From NCBI GenBank assembly GCA_937873555.1, contig CALMWN010000244.1, forward strand, positions 1-18,304: 18,304 bases of DNA, written 5' to 3'. Position numbers and translations under genes: made by a program. The first letter of the stretch is position 1; each line of letters begins with the position of its first letter. This document shows positions 15,372 to 18,304 of the stretch, piece after piece. The notes beneath the pieces were generated by a model. The model was not told the DNA's origin. It saw only the letters and a list, made by a program, of their open reading frames with translations, and made no database searches. This stretch comes from an uncultured Clostridia bacterium (GTDB taxonomy: Bacteria > Bacillota > Clostridia > Acetivibrionales > CALMWN01).

Positions 15372-15641
15372 CTATAAGTCATACTCCAAAGTTGAAGGGT
15401 TAGGAGAGTCTATTATTATATTAATAGTTTCCCACAAACCTTCAATAGCTGAGTATACCATCATATACCCCCACAACTCTACAGGTAATATTTGCACACA
15501 GATTATCATAACAAAGTGGGCTAAGAGCAGTGAGGGCAGTATGTGCAGCACAAATCTCACCCTAACAAAAGCAGGGTATTTTGTACACCTATGTTTCTGA
15601 AGTGCTACAGCCATAAGCACTGTGAGGTTTTTGCCATGCAC
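15372..15641 (-). CDS. Small hypothetical protein, possible membrane protein
   Basis: An 89-residue frame begins at a GTG (15641) and stops 34 bases before the primase-helicase start. Residues about 28-66 are strongly hydrophobic (VRFVLHILPSLLLAHFVMII and following), enough for one or two membrane helices. The ribosome site is weak (TTAGG). The frame falls in the right place and strand for an operon partner, but nothing in it is recognisable. It lies just after a terminator for the toxin gene, and I see no good promoter before it. It could be a chance frame in a leader region. Confidence 0.35.
   Translation of the reverse strand: MHGKNLTVLMAVALQKHRCTKYPAFVRVRFVLHILPSLLLAHFVMIICVQILPVELWGYMMVYSAIEGLWETINIIIDSPNPSTLEYDL
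15415..15445 (-). promoter_or_regulatory. Candidate promoter for the primase-helicase gene
   Basis: On the minus strand TTGAAG (15445-15440) and a perfect TATAAT (15420-15415) are 19 bases apart, wider than ideal. Transcription would start about 70 bases before the start codon at 15337. It overlaps the end of the small frame at 15372-15641. Confidence 0.35.
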
Positions 15642-15666
15642 AACCTAATTCAAATCATTAAAATGC

Positions 15667-15697
15667 AAAAGAAAAAGACCTCCTGTTATGGAGGTCT
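15667..15697 (-). terminator. Rho-independent terminator after the MazF-like gene
   Basis: AGACCTCC (minus strand 15697-15690) pairs perfectly with GGAGGTCT (15683-15676) around a 6-base loop and is followed by TTTTTCTTTTG. This is a convincing terminator on the minus strand, 140 bases after the toxin stop codon. The toxin unit is therefore probably monocistronic. Confidence 0.85.
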
Positions 15698-15716
15698 CAT
15701 TCCTGGCTGATACATG

Positions 15717-15796
15717 GTATCAACACTCATTATTAAAAAATTTGTTCAGTACACAGTACCAAAACTCATTATTAGTATCAAACTCATTTATTATTA
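15717..15796. repeat. Three iteron-like direct repeats (GTAYCAA...CTCATTATTA)
   Basis: Units at 15717-15735, 15756-15774 and 15775-15796 share GTATCAA/GTACCAA followed by ACTCATTATTA; the third has a small insertion. The surrounding 120 bases are A/T-rich and non-coding. Their place between the toxin gene and the primase-helicase gene makes them candidates for a replication origin or operator sites. Confidence 0.65.
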
Positions 15797-15838
15797 TTTC
15801 CACTTACATTATCATTATACTCAAAATAATCTAAAATG

Positions 15839-16447
15839 TCAAAGCAAATCTAAATTTTTTATTACTGCATTTTTTATTTCATTGAAATTATCTATTGTTA
15901 CCTTTGCAACAGGTGTTTTGCTTAATCTTTTTTTGCTAACTTCCCTCATATGTACAATATTTGTAATTCCAACTACTGTTTGGACAGGGTTTTCCTCCAG
16001 CTCAACAGGTACTTCATAGAAATCTAACTTCCTTTTTACAAGAGCCCCATCTTTTTCATATTCAATATACCATACTCCATTAGTTTTTGTAAACTTACTA
16101 TTTTCATATGTTGTTATTGGGGCAATTATTGTAGTATTCCCAAATTTATTTCCTATGTTGTTTTGTAGAACAACTACTGGTCTTTTGGTTCCTTGTTCAC
16201 TGCCTAAATTATTGCCTAACTGACAATAGAAAATCTCCCTCTGCATAACCCTTGCTGGAATATCAGAAAAAGATAAATCAAACTTTTTATTCATCCATTG
16301 AACAAAACTTAATCTATTCTTTAGATGCTTAAAGTATACTTCCTCTTTGTTGATTTTCTTATTGATTTTATTTAAAAAGTTTGATACCTCTATATTAATT
16401 TGGTTCTCTAATAATGGTATTTCTTTCTTGTAGTCTATTTCACTCAA
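15839..16447 (-). CDS. MazF/PemK-like toxin with N-terminal extension
   Basis: The C-terminal part (about residues 70-200) has the MazF/PemK fold of sequence-specific mRNA endoribonucleases. It carries IFYCQLGNNLGSEQGTKRPV with the usual G-x-E-x-G-x-(K)RP core, VVVLQN, GNTTIIAPITT, and a late TVVGITNIVHMREVSKKRL segment matching the terminal strand. The first 70 or so residues are mostly charged, probably helical, and unlike plain MazF (about 115 residues). The frame is open to a GTG at 16471. I prefer the TTG at 16447 because a perfect GGAGGTGAT (16462-16454) lies nine bases ahead of it, and the promoter would start transcripts near 16472. That gives 202 residues. No antitoxin gene lies beside it within its own transcript. 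The N-terminal part might neutralise the toxin in cis, or the role may be host takeover or element maintenance. Confidence 0.8.
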   Translation of the reverse strand: MSEIDYKKEIPLLENQINIEVSNFLNKINKKINKEEVYFKHLKNRLSFVQWMNKKFDLSFSDIPARVMQREIFYCQLGNNLGSEQGTKRPVVVLQNNIGNKFGNTTIIAPITTYENSKFTKTNGVWYIEYEKDGALVKRKLDFYEVPVELEENPVQTVVGITNIVHMREVSKKRLSKTPVAKVTIDNFNEIKNAVIKNLDLL

Positions 16448-16478
16448 GTCCTCATCACCTCCAAAACACACTTCTCAC

Positions 16479-16508
16479 ATTATACCACAATATATCAAAA
16501 ATTGTAAA
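16479..16508 (-). promoter_or_regulatory. Promoter of the MazF-like gene
   Basis: On the minus strand TTTACA (16508-16503), an 18-base spacer and a perfect TATAAT (16484-16479) with an extended TGG before the -10. The start near 16472 leaves a 25-base leader before the TTG start, which rules against the upstream GTG. Confidence 0.7.
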
Positions 16509-16885
16509 ATGTTGTTGAATAGTAAGTTAAGCATATAAAGCCTCCACTAATTGGCATAATCATCTTTGTTCAAGGGTATTCATGTATGAGTTTATTATAT
16601 ATAGGTGAAAGTTTTGAGTAAAACTCTCAAAAAACCTAAACCTACTTTATCAACAATGCATAAGTGCAAAAAAGAAGGTTACCCCCTTGTTGATAGCCAA
16701 AAAGTTGTCTGTGAATGCTGAGTCAGATGCTGTAACAATGCTTTTCACAACATCAACATCCATCAAACCCAGCAGGCAAGGGGTAATGTGAGTGACAACT
16801 GATTAGTAGTCAGCTGAATGCCTACCTTATGTAGAAGGGTAAAATTAAAGGACTATGGATACCCACAGCCCTACAGTTATCAATA
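16509..16885. other. Non-coding region between integrase and toxin genes
   Basis: No frame of 60 or more residues is present in these 377 bases. I see TTTTGAG/CTCAAAA (a 7-bp stem around 16612-16632), an inverted pair TATCAACAA (16648-16656) / TTGTTGATA (16687-16695) that overlaps DnaA-box-like TTATCAACA, and an inverted TTACCCCCTTG (16679-16689) / CAAGGGGTAA. It may hold a replication origin, regulatory sites, or a very small gene such as an excisionase; I cannot support any of these firmly. Confidence 0.5.
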
Positions 16886-17830
16886 TTATTTCCTGCTCTG
16901 CATTTTAATCCTCTCCTCACCAGATACAAGCTGGTTGTAGATGTTACATTCCAGAGTGTTCTGGAGGTCACTGCTGTAGATATTGGCATATTTCTGACTC
17001 ATGGTCAACTGAGAATGCCCTAACAACTTCTGGAGGTATAAAACATTGCCACCATTTAAGAGGTAGTTCCTACAGAATGTATGCCTGTACCTGTGGAGTC
17101 CCACCTTCATGATGCCCCTTGCTTTATTGTAGGTTTCCATGCTGTGGTAAAGGGTTGTTGTCAGCATCTTCTTTCCCAGTTCAGAGGGGAACAGCAGGTC
17201 TATGTCTGAGGGAACTGCCTTGATGTATTGCTTTAAGATGGTCAATAACTGCTTTGGCAATGGCAGCAGTTGTGCCTTTCTCTGCTTGGTTATCTGGACT
17301 TTCAGGAAGCCATTTTCAAAGTCTACATCCTGCTTGGAGAGGTTTAGAATGCTGTTAGCTCTCAGTCCTGTAGCAGTAAGCACATTGACAATAACCCAGT
17401 TCCTGTAGTCAGCAAACTTGCAGGTCTTTGTGTCTGGTTTCTTCAACAAAATAGATAGTTCTGTGTTGGAATAGCAGTCCTTGACTGTTTCTTGAACCTT
17501 CAGGAGTGTAATTTTGACTTTTGGTAGGTATCCAAGGCTGTTCCAGTAGTTCAATATTGCCCTGCAATGCCTTAACCCTGTGTTGACACTGGCATCTTGT
17601 AGCCTTGCCTGTAGATTTATGCAATAGCTGTTCATATGGCTTTGTGAAATGTCTTTAACCTGCTGTACTCCAACATCCTTGAGGAATAATGTAAAGTCCT
17701 TGCACCATAGATTATAGTTTTGAATGGTCTTGTCAGAAAGTTTCTTCACCTTACAGAATGTGATAAACTCTTCCACACCTACTTCCAGAGTCTTGCCATT
17801 TGTTACATTGTTCAGCTTTAACCTTGCCAT
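16886..17830 (-). CDS. int: Tyrosine recombinase / integrase of the element
   Basis: This 314-residue XerC/D-like recombinase would integrate and excise the element at tRNA-Thr. A SAM-like N-terminal DNA-binding domain (about 15-105, with LSDKTIQNYNLWCKDFTLFL) precedes the catalytic domain. The catalytic set is complete: Arg157 in TATGLRANSIL, the beta-hairpin lysine at about 182-185 (TKQRKAQLLPLP), His246 and Arg249 in GLHRYRHTF, His272 in LLGHSQLTMS, and nucleophile Tyr281 in SQKYANI. Start: ATG at 17830 with AAGGAGAGG about six bases upstream. It lies 119 bases inside the right att copy and reads away from it. No strong promoter is visible between the gene and the att site. It may depend on read-through from the tRNA-Glu/Asp transcript when integrated and on the left-end promoter when circular. 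Confidence 0.95.
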   Translation of the reverse strand: MARLKLNNVTNGKTLEVGVEEFITFCKVKKLSDKTIQNYNLWCKDFTLFLKDVGVQQVKDISQSHMNSYCINLQARLQDASVNTGLRHCRAILNYWNSLGYLPKVKITLLKVQETVKDCYSNTELSILLKKPDTKTCKFADYRNWVIVNVLTATGLRANSILNLSKQDVDFENGFLKVQITKQRKAQLLPLPKQLLTILKQYIKAVPSDIDLLFPSELGKKMLTTTLYHSMETYNKARGIMKVGLHRYRHTFCRNYLLNGGNVLYLQKLLGHSQLTMSQKYANIYSSDLQNTLECNIYNQLVSGEERIKMQSRK

Positions 17831-17949
17831 TTTAACCCTCTCCTTATCCTGTGATTTGGATAGGATTAATCAGAAGTCCCAGAAATAAATAAAACCCCAT
17901 AATCCACAAGGATTACAGAGTTCTTACCATCAAACACAAGCAACTTTCT
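17831..17949. other. Right-end arm region between integrase and attR
   Basis: This holds TTAATCAGAAGT (17866-17877), an inverse copy of 11561-11572, and a hairpin TAATCC-ACAA-GGATTA (17900-17915), with another GGATTA at 17863-17868. Such repeats at both ends, at 51 and 72 bases from the core, look like arm-type binding sites of a tyrosine integrase. Confidence 0.5.
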
Positions 17950-17988
17950 ATTACAAGTCAGCTGCTCTACCTGCTGAGCTACACCAGC
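17950..17988 (-). pseudogene. attR: truncated tRNA-Thr 5' half
   Basis: An exact 39-base copy of the tRNA-Thr 5' half (acceptor 5' strand, D arm, 5' anticodon stem and loop) with no 3' half. It cannot give a tRNA. It is the right attachment site and probably the original chromosomal 5' half, still linked to tRNA-Asp 105 bases upstream. Confidence 0.9.
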
Positions 17989-18093
17989 GTATACCGCAGA
18001 TACTAGAGAATAGACACTAGATACCGGACTTTGAAAAATCCAAAGAGTCTTCTTGTTCCAGTCTCTTCTTTCCAGTTTCCAGTCTCTGCTTGT

Positions 18094-18170
18094 TGGCGAC
18101 CCGGAAGGGGCTCGAACCCTCGACCTCCAGCGTGACAGGCTGGCATTCTAACCAACTGAACTACCGGGCC
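18094..18170 (-). tRNA. tRNA-Asp (GTC)
   Basis: Acceptor GGCCCGG (18170-18164) pairs with CCGGGTC (with one G-T pair), discriminator G, encoded CCA (18096-18094). The anticodon loop CTGTCAC gives GTC. It is upstream of the element on the same strand and was probably co-transcribed with tRNA-Thr and tRNA-Tyr before insertion. Confidence 0.95.
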
Positions 18171-18250
18171 AGATATTGCAGATACCAGAAATCAGAATTA
18201 TTGCTCCAATAAAGATTTATAAATATTTCAACTTCTGTTCTCTGCTTTTT

Positions 18251-18304
18251 TGGTGACCCATAGGGGATTCGAACCCCTGTTACCGCCGTGAAAGGGCGGT
18301 GTCT
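18251..18304 (-). tRNA. tRNA-Glu (TTC), 5' part off window
   Basis: The 3' part is present: anticodon arm with loop CTTTCAC (anticodon TTC), T arm GGGGTTCGAATCCCC, acceptor 3' strand ATGGGTC, discriminator A and CCA (18253-18251). The D arm and acceptor 5' strand lie beyond the window end. It heads the visible tRNA cluster. Confidence 0.93.

Larger units (their letters stand above)
11471..17988 (-). mobile_element. CpG-free integrative element in tRNA-Thr (about 6.5 kb)
   Basis: The element is bounded by identical 39-bp copies of the tRNA-Thr 5' half and carries a tyrosine recombinase gene 120 bases from the right copy. All genes are on the minus strand. In order of transcription they are: integrase, MazF-like toxin, small possible membrane protein, primase-helicase, methyltransferase. 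Excision at the repeats would give a circle of about 6,479 bp and restore an Asp-Thr-Tyr tRNA run with a 105-base Asp-Thr spacer. No phage structural genes, relaxase or transfer genes are seen. The interval from 11463 to 17987 holds no CpG dinucleotide by my reading, against many in the flanks, which independently supports the same boundaries. It is probably a minimal integrative-replicative element or a satellite mobilised by a helper; its class cannot be settled from sequence alone. Confidence 0.9.

Noticed and set aside
15717..15796. CRISPR array
   Set aside because: Only three degenerate units with unequal spacing, two of them adjacent without spacers, and no cas genes.
15714..16019. A 101-residue plus-strand frame over the iteron-like repeats and the end of the toxin gene
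   Set aside because: It overlaps the MazF core on the other strand, its first part is low-complexity A/T repeat sequence, and it has no ribosome site.
16680..16755. A 37-codon minus-strand frame beginning MDVDVVKSIVTASDS as a possible excisionase
   Set aside because: No ribosome site, no helix-turn-helix pattern and very short; not supportable.
17989..18093. A terminator between tRNA-Asp and the element
   Set aside because: The only hairpin (GACTTTG with CAAAGAGTC near 18029-18049) has a bulge and no T-run on the minus strand; read-through into the element therefore cannot be excluded.

Overview
The window looks like a low-to-mid G+C chromosome of a clostridial Firmicute. Reasons: an LL-diaminopimelate aminotransferase route (dapL next to dapF), strong GGAGG ribosome sites, sigma-A promoters of the TTGACA/TATAAT type, CCA-encoded tRNAs in a Glu-Asp-Thr-Tyr order, and a GtrA/GtrB/PMT protein-glycosylation locus. 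I cannot name the species.

Left part (1-11345, chromosomal). On the minus strand, dapF and dapL form a lysine/peptidoglycan operon; dapL runs off the left edge. A divergent promoter drives a DUF4380-type mutarotase-fold protein. After a 310-base gap packed with inverted repeats comes a plus-strand envelope-glycosylation locus: GtrA-like protein, GT-C membrane glycosyltransferase, second GtrA-like protein, FAD-dependent Glf/amine-oxidase-like protein, a large PMT-type O-mannosyltransferase with extracytoplasmic carbohydrate-binding domains, and a DPM1/GtrB-type polyprenyl-phosphate glycosyltransferase. The likely logic is that GtrB loads a sugar on a lipid carrier, GtrA proteins help move it across the membrane, and the GT-C and PMT enzymes use it outside. 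A bidirectional terminator closes the locus.

Right part (11344-18304). A minus-strand tRNA cluster (Glu, Asp, Thr, Tyr) has been split between Asp and Thr by a compact integrative element of about 6.5 kb. Its ends are two identical 39-bp copies of the 5' half of tRNA-Thr (11471-11509 and 17950-17988). All its genes lie on the minus strand: a tyrosine recombinase next to the right end, a MazF/PemK-like toxin with an N-terminal extension and no visible antitoxin, a small possible membrane protein, an 879-residue protein joining an AEP-type primase-like domain to an SF2 helicase, and a class I methyltransferase. I see no capsid, portal, relaxase or transfer genes, so this resembles a minimal self-replicating integrative element or a satellite.

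Most striking observation: I found no CpG dinucleotide anywhere between 11463 and 17987, an interval matching the att-defined element almost to the base, while the flanking chromosome is CpG-rich. GATC and GGCC also appear absent from the element. A second point is a near-consensus promoter just inside the left end. When integrated it would transcribe the severed tRNA-Thr/tRNA-Tyr genes; when excised and circular it would read across attP into the integrase gene.
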